From assembly GCA_014529385.2 (NCBI GenBank), contig CM043969.1, positions 20,984,946 to 21,048,945 on the forward strand: 64,000 nt of DNA, written 5' to 3'. Position 1 is the first letter of the stretch, and each line of letters opens with the position of its first letter. This DNA is from Adiantum capillus-veneris (taxonomy: Eukaryota; Streptophyta; Polypodiopsida; Polypodiales; Pteridaceae). Positions 21,192 through 33,800 of the stretch are shown piece after piece. The notes beneath the pieces were generated by a model. That model made no database searches and had not been told where the DNA came from. It was given only the letters and a program-made list of their open reading frames with translations. Both the position numbers and the translations under genes were made by a program.

Positions 21192-22772
21192 TGTAATGTA
21201 ATTGGCCTACTTAACTTGAGAGTAGCGGAAATTAATGAGAGTACTTTTGAGAAATGACTTTGTGAGCATAGCGGGTGAACATAATTGAAGATAGCAACAT
21301 AATCATAGAAATTAGTTAACTTGGCATGAACAATACGTTTGCAAGAGAGAGAATTTAGAGAACATGACAACAATTGAGGACCGGATTTATGTGGAGCCGG
21401 TCCCCCCTCCATTGGAGGCATTTGTATTATGATTTCTCCCATTAAGAGAGACTTGTTACAATACAATCTTTGTGTTCCTTGTAACCTAGGTGATGCAATG
21501 AAGATGGAAAGCTTCATGCATCACAAGCATAACATAAACTTGAAGAAAGCTTTAACTATCCCAAGCCTTAGTTCCGAGACCTCAAACACCTTGGAAGGTG
21601 GAGAGAGCTAGCAGGGAATGAGGGTAGGGAAGAGGAAGAAGAAACATTTCATAGGAGAAAGAATTAGTTCCTCACTTATCATAACTCTTCTTGCTAGCAT
21701 ACATAATAGCATTAGTAATGAATAAGAAGGAGATGTCAAGATTAAGCATTGAAGCATGGATCTTGGTTGGATTTGCACTCCATACCCAAGAGTGTTGGTC
21801 TAGGATCTCAACCTCTACTTTCTTGAAGAAGGAGAGGGAGCTCTTGCACTTTGCATAGCACAGAATGAGAGTGTTTGTGAGTGTGTGTGGGTGATTATAC
21901 CTTCTAAGAAACCCTCTAGCTTTCTTGGGTCGACCCCCTCTTGTAGCTCATGCTTGAAGCTCATTGGACCCCTCCAAGCCTAGCCAATCACAAGCAGGAG
22001 GCATTACAAGCAGCAAGGGTAGCCTTGAGACAAGTGTCCCCCTTTACCCTTTGAGAGAGAGAACTTGATAAATGCAAAATAAATTAATTAAATATCCTCA
22101 ATTATCATTGGACCCCTTGGGTGGCAAACCAGTAGGATTGAGGCACACCATGAGGGCAACATGTGGAGGAACTTGACAAGTGTCCCTTCTGCTTTCTTTG
22201 TACCATGCATGCCTTGTGTGAGTGTGTGGGTGTTCTCTCTCATCACCCCTCATGTAGGGCTCGCCACCTCCTTGTAGGGATTAAATATTTGACTTTTTGA
22301 CACCTCAAGCTCCTCATGCATAGGCCCAGTTCCCACCACAAGATTGGCCCTTAAGCACTTTAATCTTGGGTTGGATTCTCACCTCAAATGAAACCCTAGC
22401 ATCTCAAGCATGTCAAGCACCTCAAGTATCTCAATCATGAAGCACCTCAAGCATCTCAAGCACCTCAGTCATCAAGCATGACAAGCAGGACTAGCACCCC
22501 GAGCTGGGTCGGGTTCCGTCCTCAAGCTCAGCCCTAGTTTACCAAAGGTCAAAGGACTTTTACACATATTATTGGAGGTCTTCAATGAAGCTAACCCTAA
22601 GGTATTATGCTCCATTGCTTAGCCTTGCTCTTTGATAGACCATCTCTCATTTGGGGCCCTTTACCATTGGCCCCACGTTGAGATATATCTATAAGCACAT
22701 GTCTATATCTTAATATGAGAAAATCATTTCGATTGGTTAGATATTAGATATTAGATATTAGATTTTATGACA
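21192..22772 (-). repeat. Element C 3' LTR
   Basis: 1581 bp, TGTAATGTAA...TTTTATGACA on the plus strand. Includes a 9-10-bp CTCAAGCAC minisatellite around 22397-22500. Outer flank TTAAA has no surviving partner. Confidence 0.9.
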
Positions 22773-23131
22773 TTACCTCTCTCTTGAAATCATAGTCGTC
22801 CTTGACTATGAGGTAGAAGAGATAAAGCCTTAGTCATTAGTCAATTTTACTTAGCGGGTAGAGGATGCCATTTTACCCTACGACATCTTTCTAAGATGGA
22901 TGACTAATCCATTTGGTGCTTGGGAGACAAAGTTGTCGCAAGCATGTCTGCTCTTTAGTCCATTTCATTCTCCCAAAGTAGAGTGACAAATTCTACTTGG
23001 TGTTTGAGAGACGTCGTCATCACAAACATGATTCTAAGCATGCATATTAGTTAAATTTGTGCACAATTGAAAAGAGGCCTAGTCTTATAAGACAAAAACA
23101 TGAGTCATTTAAAAGAAATTTGTACATTTGC
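22773..23131 (-). other. Element C 3' untranslated region and polypurine tract
   Basis: The purine tract AAGAGAGAGGTAA (minus strand) abuts the LTR. The remainder corresponds to 30514-30873 of D; no gene. Confidence 0.7.
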
Positions 23132-24584
23132 TTATTGTAAGGTAGCATTGTAATCATTGACAAGGTTCATACTATCCTTAAGTTGTATTCCTTGCATCCA
23201 TCTAGCATCTTCAAAGGGATAATTTTTGAACTTAATAAGATACCATCGAACAATTTTACCATGTCGTAGTACCTTAGTCTTCATGCCAAAGGACAGCTTC
23301 GGGTTGTAGCACCTCTTCTTGGTCTTCAACTTCGGGAGGGTCTTCAATAATTGGTTCACTTGGAGGCTCGCCTTTGTAGGGCTTAAGTAGGCTTACATGA
23401 AAGGCATTGTCTATGAGCCAATGGTTGGGCAACTTGAGTTGATAAGCTGTCTCATTGATGGGATTCAAGATTTGGAAAGGACTATAGTATCTTTTTGCTA
23501 GTTTAGCATAATACTTTTGATGGCCCATAGGATTTTTGCCTGTCGTTTGCCTTAATCGAGCCTTAGGACACTTGAGTAAGACCCAATAATTTTCTTTGAA
23601 CATTAAGGCCCTTTTGTGCTTATCAACATCAGCTTTTTCCCTTTGTTGAGAGATGGATATAGCCTCCTTAATCTTTTGAAAAGATTCTTGTAGGTCACAG
23701 CTATACTCATCGGCGGCGAAGATCTTCCCATGTACTTTGAGTAGTAAGGGACTTTTAGGTCTTCCCTCAATGATCTCAAAAGGTGATTTTCCCATAGAAG
23801 TATGTACAATATTATTGTAGGCATACTCCACAAGAGGTGAGTACTTTTCCCATTCTGATCGTTGATCTACTTTGGTAACATAAGTCTTGAGTAGATCGAG
23901 TATCGTAAGATTGGCTATCTCACTTTGGCCATCCATTTGTGGGTGATAGGCCAAAGAGAAATTCAATCTTGTTCCTAGATTTTCAAAGAGACCTTTCCAA
24001 AAATTAATGGTCATTGTAGGATCTCTATCCGACACAATGGATGTGAGTAATCCATGGTGCTTGAAAATCTGAGACATGAAGAGAGTTGCCATTTGATGTG
24101 TCTTAATAGTCTTTTTGATAGGAATAAGATGTGCTTGTTTGCTAAACCTGTCTACTATTGTCCATATTCCCGTATTCCCATGGATAGACTTGGGTAATCC
24201 AAAGATGAAATCCATGGATATACTCTCCCATGGTGAATTTGGGATAGGCAATGGCTGGAGTAATCCAAGTTGCTCCCCTCTATCATACTTGCTCTTTTGG
24301 CATACTACACATTTTGAAACATACTCTTTTATGTCCACTTTCATGGTAGGCCAATAGAAGTATGTCTCTACTCCTCGGAGAGTAGGTTGAATACCTCTAT
24401 GCCCCGTATATGGAGCAGCATGGGATTCATACATAGCTTTATCACAAAGGGAATGTGTAACACATAGCCTATTGCCGTGGAGAAGATAACCATCCTGCAA
24501 GGTAAATGGTTCCTCTTTCTTCCCCAAATCAAGGGCTGAAATTATATCTCTATAGTCAGGGTCGGTAGCATACTCATCTATCAT
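23132..24584 (-). pseudogene. Element C integrase and chromodomain
   Basis: Frame 24584-23274 holds an almost intact integrase. The HHCC finger has H in YESHAAPYTGHRG and the pair CVVCQ. The catalytic core has Asp in SMDFIFGLP, Asp in SIVSDRDP, and Glu 35 residues later in DGQSEIAN. A GPY/F-like module (RYYSPFQILNPI) follows. A one-base insertion at about 23275 (GACTAAGG where D reads GACAAGG) ends the frame before the chromodomain, which continues in another frame to 23132 (VLRHGKIVRWYLIKFKNYP). Chromodomains of this kind are thought to target integration to marked chromatin. Confidence 0.88.
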
Positions 24585-24594
24585 AGAAGATAGA

Positions 24595-25216
24595 TCATTG
24601 GGAGTAGCTATAGATACTGCAGTAACTTTTGTTCATCGTGAAAGTGCATTGGCCACTTGATTGTGCAATGTGAGCAATATGAAAATTAAATTGCAAAAGA
24701 AAATTTGCCCACGTCATTTGTTTGTTGGAAAGCTTGGTTTGAGTCATGAAATACTTGAGACTTTGGTGATCGGTTCGTAGAATGAATAGAGTCCCCAATA
24801 AGTAGTGCTTCCATGTGTCTAGGGCATGTAGAACAGCTAAAAGCTCTTTCTCATAAATGCCCAAGACTCAGTCATCATCAGTAGGTAGTGAGCCTTCAGC
24901 TCTCATATGCTATGGCATGCCCTTCTTGAAGCAAAATTGCTCCAAGGCAATCACGACAAGCATCACATTGGACCTCAAATGGTTTTGAGAGATCCGAAAG
25001 TACGAGAGGACTGGTTGGGAAGTAATCTTCTCTTTGATCTTATCAAAAGAATTTTTCTCCTTAGCGGTCCATACATACTTAACGTTCTTCTTAGTTAAGT
25101 CGTGTAGTGGTCCTGCTACTTGAGATAATTCTGCTATGAAGCGTCTATAATATGCACACATACCAATAAAGCTTCTTAGCTCATGTAGATTCCTTGGGTT
25201 AGGCCATGCTTTTAAG
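24595..25216 (-). pseudogene. Element C RT thumb and RNase H remains
   Basis: Fragments 25161-24910 (GMCAYYRRFIAELSQVAGPL) and 24864-24595 (YEKELLAVLHALDTWKHYLL, LRTDHQSLKYFMTQTK) match the RT connection and RNase H of D but are in separate frames with small deletions; the HNQVADALSRR end is scrambled. The catalytic core of RT is absent. Confidence 0.82.
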
Positions 25217-25821
25217 GAGGCTTGTTAGGTGGTGAGCTTCCATGAAGGAGCTCAATGCGATGGTCATCATCCCCTCGTTTTGGAGGTAAGTCCATAGGGA
25301 TATCATCAATGAACACTTCTTGGAATCCTTTTAGAAAGTTAGATAAGTCTAACTCTTCTTGATTCCTACCAGTTACTTTTGATGAAACATTAGGATCTTT
25401 TGGAGACTCTTTGACAAAAATCATATACGTAGAAACTGAGCTCTTCATTGATTTATCAAAACCAGGAGAATTTACAAGAGGAATAGTGCGACCACGCTCA
25501 CTAGCATCTATATACATATTCTTTCCTTTGTAAGTGAAGTAAATTCTCCTTTCAGGGAACTTCATATTGGAATCCATGCGATCAAACCATGGTGCCCCTA
25601 AGATAACATCCTCTGTTGGAGAGGAGAGATGGAAAGTCTTCTTTGTCGACATAGCTTTGAACATGAAGCCTCAACTTCCCAATAAAGGGAATAACAAAGG
25701 CTTTTTGTCCCTTGAAAGCTGCATCAATGGTTACCATATCTCCCATCTCGAAAGCTTGAATGCCCAACTTGGTGGCCAACTCCATTGATATGAAGTTGTG
25801 AGTAGAGCCAGGGTCAAACAA
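25217..25821 (-). pseudogene. Element C protease
   Basis: FDPGSTHNFISMELATKLGI (active site DPGS) in frame 25821-25582, then a frameshift, then VILGAPWFDRM and the linker to SSPPNKPP in frame 25664-25212, ending at a TAA created at the deletion junction. The homologous D frame is continuous. Confidence 0.82.
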
Positions 25822-27258
25822 GATGAATGCATCATGCTCTCTTACCTTTCCCCAAGCATAGGAGAGTGATGAGCCTTTGCAATGAGCATCCTCTTTTGGA
25901 GCTTCTATGGTGGAAGCCTTAGGAGTCTCATCGCGAGTATTCTTCTTGGGGAAAGAACGATAGCCATGTCCTTGCTCCCCACACTTGAAACACTTATGGT
26001 CCTTGCAAAAAGCTTCAAGCTCTTCAAGAGAGAGTTTTTTTTACCTTTGTAAACTCCCTTCTCTTTGGACCGATTGTTGTTGTTGTTGTTGGAAGTGCCT
26101 TGGGAATAATTTTGAACATTGGTTTTCCCCTTTGCATCATTTTTGTCTTTGTTCTCCATGGGCTTGACATTACGTTTGCCCCTTGATGGAAATTGATGCG
26201 TGAAGCAACCATGGTGTGATGGATTACTTCGCTAATAGTACCAGGCCGTTGAGAGTTAATGTATTCGACCATCTCTTCAGGTAATCCCGCACAAAATTTC
26301 TACCTTTGCTCGGCAAAGTCTATCTTTTGAAAGACAGTAGCCTTGAGATGTAAATCCCAAAACTTGTCTACATATTTGTGGATAGACTCATGGGAGAGAA
26401 GCTTCAAGCTGCACCATTCGGTAAGCACTTTGTCCATTGCTTCATGATGGAAACTCATAGATTTTTCCATGTCTTTGGGGCTTCACCATTGCCACGAAGG
26501 CTAGCCCACCATTGACGAGCTGATTTTTGGAAGTGCATAGATACATGGCGTAGCTTGGAGGACTCTGTGAAGCCCTCGTCTCCAAAGGCCGCATCAAATT
26601 GCTGGATGAAGGCCAACACTTTGTTGGTAGCACCAAAGGTGCCATCATAGGTGAGAAAAGAGATCCTCTTTCCTCCCTCCTTGAACTTCTTTAGCTTTCG
26701 TGACCTTCGCCATGCAGGAAATGATTTGCGATGTCCTCCCCTCTTGTATTCTCTAAGAGAATAGCCATAACTTTTGTCGGAAGAGGAGAAAGGTGAAGAA
26801 GAAGGAGAAGAGGGTGACCTCTCCCTAGCCCTTTTCTTCCTTTGTTTCCTCTCTTGCTTTTCAGAGTGATGAGGAGAAGGACTATGTGTTGATCTTTTCC
26901 TCTTGGGAGGAGTGGGCAATCGTTTAGACCGCCGTCTTCGTGGAGCCACGTCTTCATAGGAACTTAAACTTTCATTGCTTCCTTGCTCTTTGGATTCCTC
27001 CTCTCGAATGGGAGAGAGTCTTCTTTTGGGGGTCTCTTCAAGAGGCCTCCTAAGCTCTCTCTCCTCTTGGAGAGGAAGGGAATTTCCATAAGCGCAAAGT
27101 TGTTGAGTAACTTTGTCTTGCAAAGCAGGGTTGCCCATAGCTTGCTGCAACCTAGTGACGAGATAATTCACAAACATGGGAGCATCATCATTAGCACCTT
27201 CATGTGCAAAATCAAAGCTATCAATGTTCATTCTACTCTCTTGATTATGGTCAGCCAT
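25822..27258 (-). pseudogene. Element C gag
   Basis: ATG at 27258 (MADHNQESRMNIDSFDFAHE), 267 codons to a TGA at 26455-26457. An Arg/Ser-rich segment precedes the capsid domain (ARQWWASLRGNGEAPKTW). The rest of gag continues after the stop with a small deletion and frameshifts. The knuckle retains CFKCGEQGHGYRS, but its last Cys is Phe (TGC to TTC at about 25954-25956). Element F keeps CGA where C and D have this TGA. Confidence 0.85.
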
Positions 27259-27658
27259 GTTAAAACAATCATGTATGTACTTAGTGTATGCTTTGGCAAT
27301 TCAAAACCTTAGTTGCCACTCCTCTTAGCCTTTGAAAATTGGCTCTTAAGTATCTACACCCACGGCTCGAAGTGATTAATTATAGAGAGTAGAGGAGTAG
27401 GTCTAACATAGCAGAGTTGTTGAGCGCTAGCTCCTTTTAGACTTATTATGGCTCAATAATGGTAAAGCCGTAGGCAAGTCTAAAAAGACTCCATTATTAA
27501 GTCCAAAGCTCCCGAAGTGTGCACCATCCCCCACATAGTGGGCTCAACAAAATGGATAATAGATCCCAGTTCCACTTACCCTATAATAATTAACAACATC
27601 AACCATTTATAAGCTACTTTAGGACCTCTCTTCTTAAGCAAGAAAAGAGAAACCAAAT
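27259..27658. other. Element C 5' leader
   Basis: Untranslated leader, collinear with 35656-36019 of D. No ORF shared between the two copies. Confidence 0.7.
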
Positions 27659-27670
27659 GCTCTGATACCA
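27659..27670 (-). promoter_or_regulatory. Element C primer-binding site
   Basis: Minus strand TGGTATCAGAGC, the standard plant initiator tRNA-Met complement, one base from the LTR. Confidence 0.9.
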
Positions 27671-27671
27671 A

Positions 27672-28936
27672 TGTAATGTAGTCAGCCTATTTTACTTGAG
27701 AGTAGCGAAAATTAATGACAGTACTTTTGAGAAATGATTTTGTGAGCATAGCGGGTGAACATAATTGAAGATAGCAACATAATCATAGTAGTTAGTTAAC
27801 TTGGATGAACAATACTTTTGCAAGAGAGAGAATTTAGAGAACATGACAATAGTTGAGGACCGGATTTATGTGGAGCCGGTCCCCCCTCCAATAGGCATTT
27901 GTATTATGATTTCTCCCATTAAGAGAGACTTGTTACAATACAATCTTTGTGTTCCTTGTAGCCTAGGTGATGCAATGAAGATGGAAAGCTTCATGCATCA
28001 CAAGCATAACATAAAATTGAAGAAAGCTTTAACTATCCCAAGACCTCAAACACCTTGGAAGGTGGAGAGAGCTAGCAGGGAATGAGGGTAGGGAAGAGGA
28101 AGAAGAAACATTTCATAGGAGAAAGAATTAGTTCCTCACTTGTCATAACTCTTCTTGCTAGCATACATAATAGCATAGTAATGAATAAGAAGGAGATTTC
28201 AAGCTTAAGCATTGAAGCATGGCTCTTGGTTGGATTTGCATTCCATAGCCAAGAGTGTTGGTGTAGGCTCTCAACCTCTACTTGCTTGGAGAAGCAGAGG
28301 GAGATCTTGCACTTTTCATAGCACACAATGAGAGTGTTTGTGAGTGTGTGTGGGTGATTATACCTTCTAAGAAACCCCCTAGCTTTCTTGGGTCGACCCC
28401 CCCTTGTAGCTCATGCTTGAAGCTCATTGGACCCCCCCAGGCCTAGCCAATCACAAGCAGGAGGCATTACAAGCAGCAAGGGTAGCCTTGAGACAAGTGT
28501 CCCCTTTCCCCTTTGAGAGATATAACTTGATAAATGCAAAATAAATTAATTAAATATCCTAAATTATCACTGGACCCCTTGGGTGGCAAACCAATAGGCT
28601 TCAGGCACACCATGAGGGCAACATGAGGAGGAACTTGACAAGTGTCCCTTCTGCTTTCTTTGTACCATGCATGCCTTGTGTGAGTGTGTGGGTGTTTTCT
28701 CTCATCCCCCCTCATGTAGGGATCGCCCCCTCCTTGTAGGATTGATTATTTGGCTTTTTGACACCTCAAGCCCCTCATGCATAGGCCCAGTTCCCACCAC
28801 AATCTTGGCCCTTAAGAACTTTAAGGTTGGGCTGGGTTCTCACCTCAAGTGCAACCCTAGCATCTCAAGCATGTCAAGCATCTCAATCATCAAGCACCTC
28901 AAGCACCTCAATTATCAAGCACCTCAAGCACCTCAG
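27672..28936 (-). repeat. Element C 5' LTR, truncated
   Basis: Collinear with 21192-22468. It ends inside the CTCAAGCAC minisatellite, exactly where element D starts. Confidence 0.88.
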
Positions 28937-30513
28937 TGTAATGGAATTTGCCTATTCAATTTGAGAATAGCGGAATTTAATGAGAGTACTTTCAAGAAAT
29001 GATTTTGTGAGCATAGCGGGTAGACATAATTGAAGATAGCAACATAATCATAGCAATTAGTTAACTTGGCATAGACAATACTTTTGCAAGAGAGAGAGTT
29101 TAGAGAACATGACAACAATTGAGGACCGGATTTATGTGGAGCCGGTCCCCCCTCCAATAGGCATTTGTATTATAATTTCTCCCATAAAGAGAGACTTGTT
29201 ACAATACAGTCTTTGTGTTCCTTGTGACCTAGGTGATGCCATGAAGATGGAAGGCTTCATGCACCACAAACATAACATAAACTTGAAGAAAGCTTTAACT
29301 ATCCCAAGCCTCAGTCCCAAGACATCAAACACCTTCGAAGGTGGAGAGAGCTAGCAGGGAATGAGGGTAAGGAAGAGGAAGAAGAAACATTTCGTAGGAG
29401 AAAGAATTAGTTCCTCACTTATCATACTCTTGTTGCTAGCATACATAATAGCATAGTAATGAAGAAGAAGGAGATGGCAAGCTTAAGCATTGAAGCATGG
29501 CTCTTGGTTGGATTTGCACTCCATAGCCAAGAGTGTTGGTGTAGGCTCTCAACCTCTACTTGCTTGGAGAGGGAGCTCTTGCACTTTGCATATCACACAA
29601 TGAGAGTGCTTGTGAGTGTGTGTGGGTGAGTATACCCCCTAGGCACCCCCCTAGCTTGCTTGGGTCGACCCCCCCTTGTAGCTCATGCCTGAAGCTCATT
29701 GGACCCCTCCAGGCCTAGCCAATCACAAGCAGGAGCCATTACAAGCAACATGGGTAGCCTTGGGACAAGTGTCCCCCTTTCCCCTTTGAGAGAGAGGACT
29801 TGATAAATGCTAAAACAATTAGATAATTCATGTAATTTATCATTGGACCCCTTTGAAGCCTAGCCAATAGGCTTCAAGCAACACATGAAGGTAACATGGG
29901 TAGGGGCCTGACATGTGTCCTTGCTGCCTCTTCAAGATGGGCTTCCCTTGTGTGTGTGAGTGGGTGTTCTCTCTCTAGGCCCTAGGAAAAGGGCTCGCCC
30001 CCCCTCTTGTAGGAATGCTTTTGACTTTTAGGTGATCAAGCACCTTACTCACCAAGCATGACAAAGCACTTGAACTAGGGGGGTTCCCACAAGCATCTCA
30101 GGCAAGCTTCTCAAGGCACCTCAAGTACTTTAATCATGCAGCAAGTCAAGCACCTCAAGCATGAAAAACACCTCAAGCATGACAAGCACCTCAAGCAGGA
30201 CAAGCACCTCGAGCTTGGGCCGGGTTCCCACCTCAAGCTCAGCCCTAGCTTACTTAAGGTCAAAAGGACTTTTACACACATTTATTGGAGGTCTTCAATG
30301 AAGCTAACCCTAAGGTCTTATGCTCCATTGGTTAGCCTTGCTCTTTGATAGACCATCTCCCTTTTGGGCCCCTTTACATTGGCCCCGTGTTGAGATAGAT
30401 CTAAAAGCACATACCTATATCTTAACACTTGTTCCCGTTTATTCTCCCACATTAAGTGATCAATTTAATATGAGAAAATCATTTGGGTTAGTTAGATATT
30501 AGATTTTATGACA
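28937..30513 (-). repeat. Element D 3' LTR
   Basis: 1577 bp, TGTAATGGAA...TTTTATGACA. Carries an expanded CTCAAGCAC-type minisatellite at about 30040-30220. Open frames inside it are shared LTR sequence, not genes. Confidence 0.92.
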
Positions 30514-30873
30514 TTACCTCTCTCTTGAAATCATAGTCGTCCTCGACTATGAGGTAGAAAAGATAAGACCCTTAGTCATTAGGCAATCGTACTTAGCGGG
30601 TAAAGGATCCCTTTTTACCCTACGACATCTTTCCAAGATGGATGACTAATCCATTTGGTGCTTGGGAGACATAGCTGCCGCAAGCATGTCTGCTCTTTAG
30701 TCCATTTCATTCTCCCAAAGTAGAGTGACAAATTCTACTTGGTGTTTGAGAGACATCATCATCACAAACATGATTCTAAGCATGCATACTAGTTAAATTT
30801 GTGCACAATTAAAAAGAGGACTAGTCATATAAGACAAAAACATAAGTTATTTAAAAGAAATTTGTACATTTGC
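30514..30873 (-). other. Element D 3' untranslated region and polypurine tract
   Basis: Minus-strand AAGAGAGAGGTAA abuts the LTR as the purine tract. CATAGTCG-TCCT-CGACTATG at about 30533-30552 is a small perfect hairpin. Otherwise no signal. Confidence 0.7.
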
Positions 30874-33800
30874 TTACTCTAATGTAGCATTGTAAGCATT
30901 GACAAGGTTCATACTATCCTTAAGTTGTACTCCTTGCATCCATTTAGCATCTTCAAAAGGATAATTTTTGAACTTAATAAGATACCGTCGGATAATCTTA
31001 CCATGTCGTAGTACCTTGTCTTCATGCCGAAGGATAGCTTCGGGTTGTAGCACCTCTTCTTGGTCTTCAACTTCGGGAGGGTCTTCAATAATTGGTTCAA
31101 TTGGTGGCTCTCCTTTGTAGGGCTTAAGTAAGCTTACATGAAAGGCATTGTGTATAAGCCAATGGTTGGGCAACTTGAGTTGATAATCCGTCTCATTGAT
31201 AGGCTTCAAGATTTGGAAAGGACCATAGTATCTTTTTGCTAGTTTAGCATAATACTTTTGATGGCCCGTAGGATTTTTGTCCGTCGTTTGCCTTAATCGA
31301 GCCTTAGGAAACTTGAGTAAGACCCAATCATTTTCTTTGAACATTAAGGCTCTTCTGTGCTTATCAGCAGCAGCTTTTTGCCTTTGTTGAGAGATGGCTA
31401 TAGCCTCCCTAATCTTTTGAAAAGATTCTTGTAGGTCACAGCTATACTCATCGGCGGCGAAGATCTTCCCATGTACTTTGAGTAGTAAGGGACTTTTAGG
31501 TCTTCCCTCAATGATCTCAAAAGGTGATTTTCCCATAGAAGTATGTACAATATTATTGTAGGCATACTCCACAAGAGGTGAGTACTTTTCCCATTCTGAT
31601 CGTTGATCTACTTTGGTAACATAAGTCTTGAGTAGATCGAGTATCGTAAGATTGGCTATCTCACTTTGGCCATCCGTTTGTGGGTGATAGGCCGAAGAGA
31701 AATTCAATCTTGTTCCTAGATTTTCAAAGAGACCTTTCCAGAAATTACTGGTCATTCTAGGATCTCTATCTGACACGATGGATGTGGGTAATCCATGGTG
31801 TTTGAAAATCTGAGATATGAAGAGAGTTGCCATTTGATGTGCCTTAATAGTCTTTTTGACAGGAATAAAATGTGCTTGCTTGCTAAACCTGTCGACTATT
31901 GTCCATATTCCTGTATTCCCATGGATAGACTTGGGTAATCCAAAGATGAAATCCATGGATATACTCTCCCATGGTGAATTTGGAATAGGCAATGGCTGGA
32001 GTAATCCAGGTTGCTTCCCTCTATCATACTTGGTCTTTTGGCATACTACACATTTTGAAACATACTCTTGTATGTTCACTTTCATGGTAGGCCAATAGAA
32101 ATACGTCTCTACTCCTCGGAGAGTAGGTTGAATACCTCTATGCCCTGCACATGGAGGAGCATGGGATTCATACATAACCTTCTCACGAAGGGAATGGGTA
32201 ACACATAGCCTATTGCCGTGGAGAAGATAACCATCCTGCAAGGTGAATGGTTCCTCTTTCTTCCCCAAAGCAAGGGCTGACATTATGTCTCTAAAGTCAG
32301 GGTCAGTAGCATACTCATCTATCATAGAGGATAGATCATTGTGAGTAGCTATAGACACCGCATTAACTTTTGGTCGTCGTGAAAGTGCATCAGCAACTTG
32401 ATTGTGCTTACCAACTATGTGAGCAATATGGAAATTAAATTGCGAAAGAAAATTTGCCCACCTCATTTTTTTGTCGGAAAGCTTGGTTTGCGTCATGAAA
32501 TACTTGAGACTTTGGTGGTCGGTTCGTAGGATAAATGGAGTCCCCAATAGGTAGTGCTTCCATGTGTCTAGGGCATGTAGAACAGCTAAAAGCTCTTTCT
32601 CATAAATGCCCAAGACTCGTTCATCACCATTGAGCCTTCGGCTCTCATATGCTATGGCATGCCCTTCTTGAAGCAAAACCGCTCCAAGGCAATCACCACA
32701 AGCATCACATTGGACCTCAAATGGCTTTGAGAGATCCGGAAGCACGAGGTCTGGTTGGGAAGTAAGCTTCTCTTTGAGTTTTTCAAAAGCATTTTGCTCC
32801 TTAGCACTCCATACAAACTTAACGTTCTTCTTGGTTAAGTCGTGTAGTGGTCCTGCTACTTGAGAGAATTTTGCTATGAAGCGTCTATAGTATGCACACA
32901 TACCAATAAAGCTTCTTAGCTCATGTAGATTCCTTGGGTTAGGCCATGATTTTATTACCTCTAACTTTGATGGATCCATACGAATACCATCGTGAGAGAT
33001 AATATGGCCTAGATATTGAATCTCTTGAAGGAAGAATTCACTTTTCTTTTGGTTGAGAAAACGTTTGTTCTCCCTCAAGGCTTGAAAAATCACTTGGAGA
33101 TGTTGCTTATGTTCCTCCAAAGACTTGGAGTAGATGATGATATCATCGAAGAACACTCCAGTGAATTTTCGATATGGTCTAAAAATTTTCTCCATCAAAC
33201 GATTGAACGTAGCTGGTGCATTAGTCAAGCCAAAAGGCATGACTAGATATTCATAAAGACCAAATGTTGTGTGAAACGCGGTCTTTAAGATATCCTCATC
33301 CACTATCCTTATTTGATGATAGCCACTCTTAAGGTCAATCCTACTGAAGTAGGTAGAGCCTTGTAGCTTATCAAACAGATCTTCTACCCGAGGTACGGGA
33401 AATCTGTTTTTGATAGTGATATGGTTTAGTGCTCGATAGTCCACACACATACGGTATGTACCATCTTTCTTTTGCACTAAAAGGACTGGAGAACAAAAGG
33501 GAGAGGAACTAGGCCTCACCATCCCTTTGTCTACCAGCTCTTGTACTTGCCTCATGATCTCCTCTTGTTGAGCTTGTGAGACTCGATAAGGAGGTTTGTT
33601 AGGTGGTGAGCTTCCTGGAGGGAGCTCAATACGATGGTCATCATCCCCTCGTTTTGGAGGTAGGTCCATAGGGATATCATTGATGAATACATCTTGGAAT
33701 CCTTTTAGAAAAGTAGACAAGTCTAACTCTTCTTGATTCCTATCATTTTCATTTGATGAAACATTATTAGCTTTTAGAGACTCTTTGACATAAATCATGT

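Larger units (their letters stand above)
21192..28936 (-). mobile_element. Element C: chromovirus with deleted reverse transcriptase
   Basis: Minus-strand Ty3/gypsy element closely related to element D. The 3' LTR (21192-22772) is complete; the 5' LTR (27672-28936) lacks its outer 304 bp, where the LTR of D begins. The primer site is intact at 27659-27670. Gag, protease, RNase H, integrase and chromodomain regions are recognisable but hold many frameshifts and stops. About 645 bp present in D between the protease-RT linker and the RT thumb is missing at about 25217, so no polymerase can be made. Confidence 0.9.

Noticed and set aside
21110-21517. 135-codon minus-strand frame, recurring near 28933, 35975 and 36228
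   Set aside because: It is the primer-site end of the chromovirus LTR and recurs only with the LTR.
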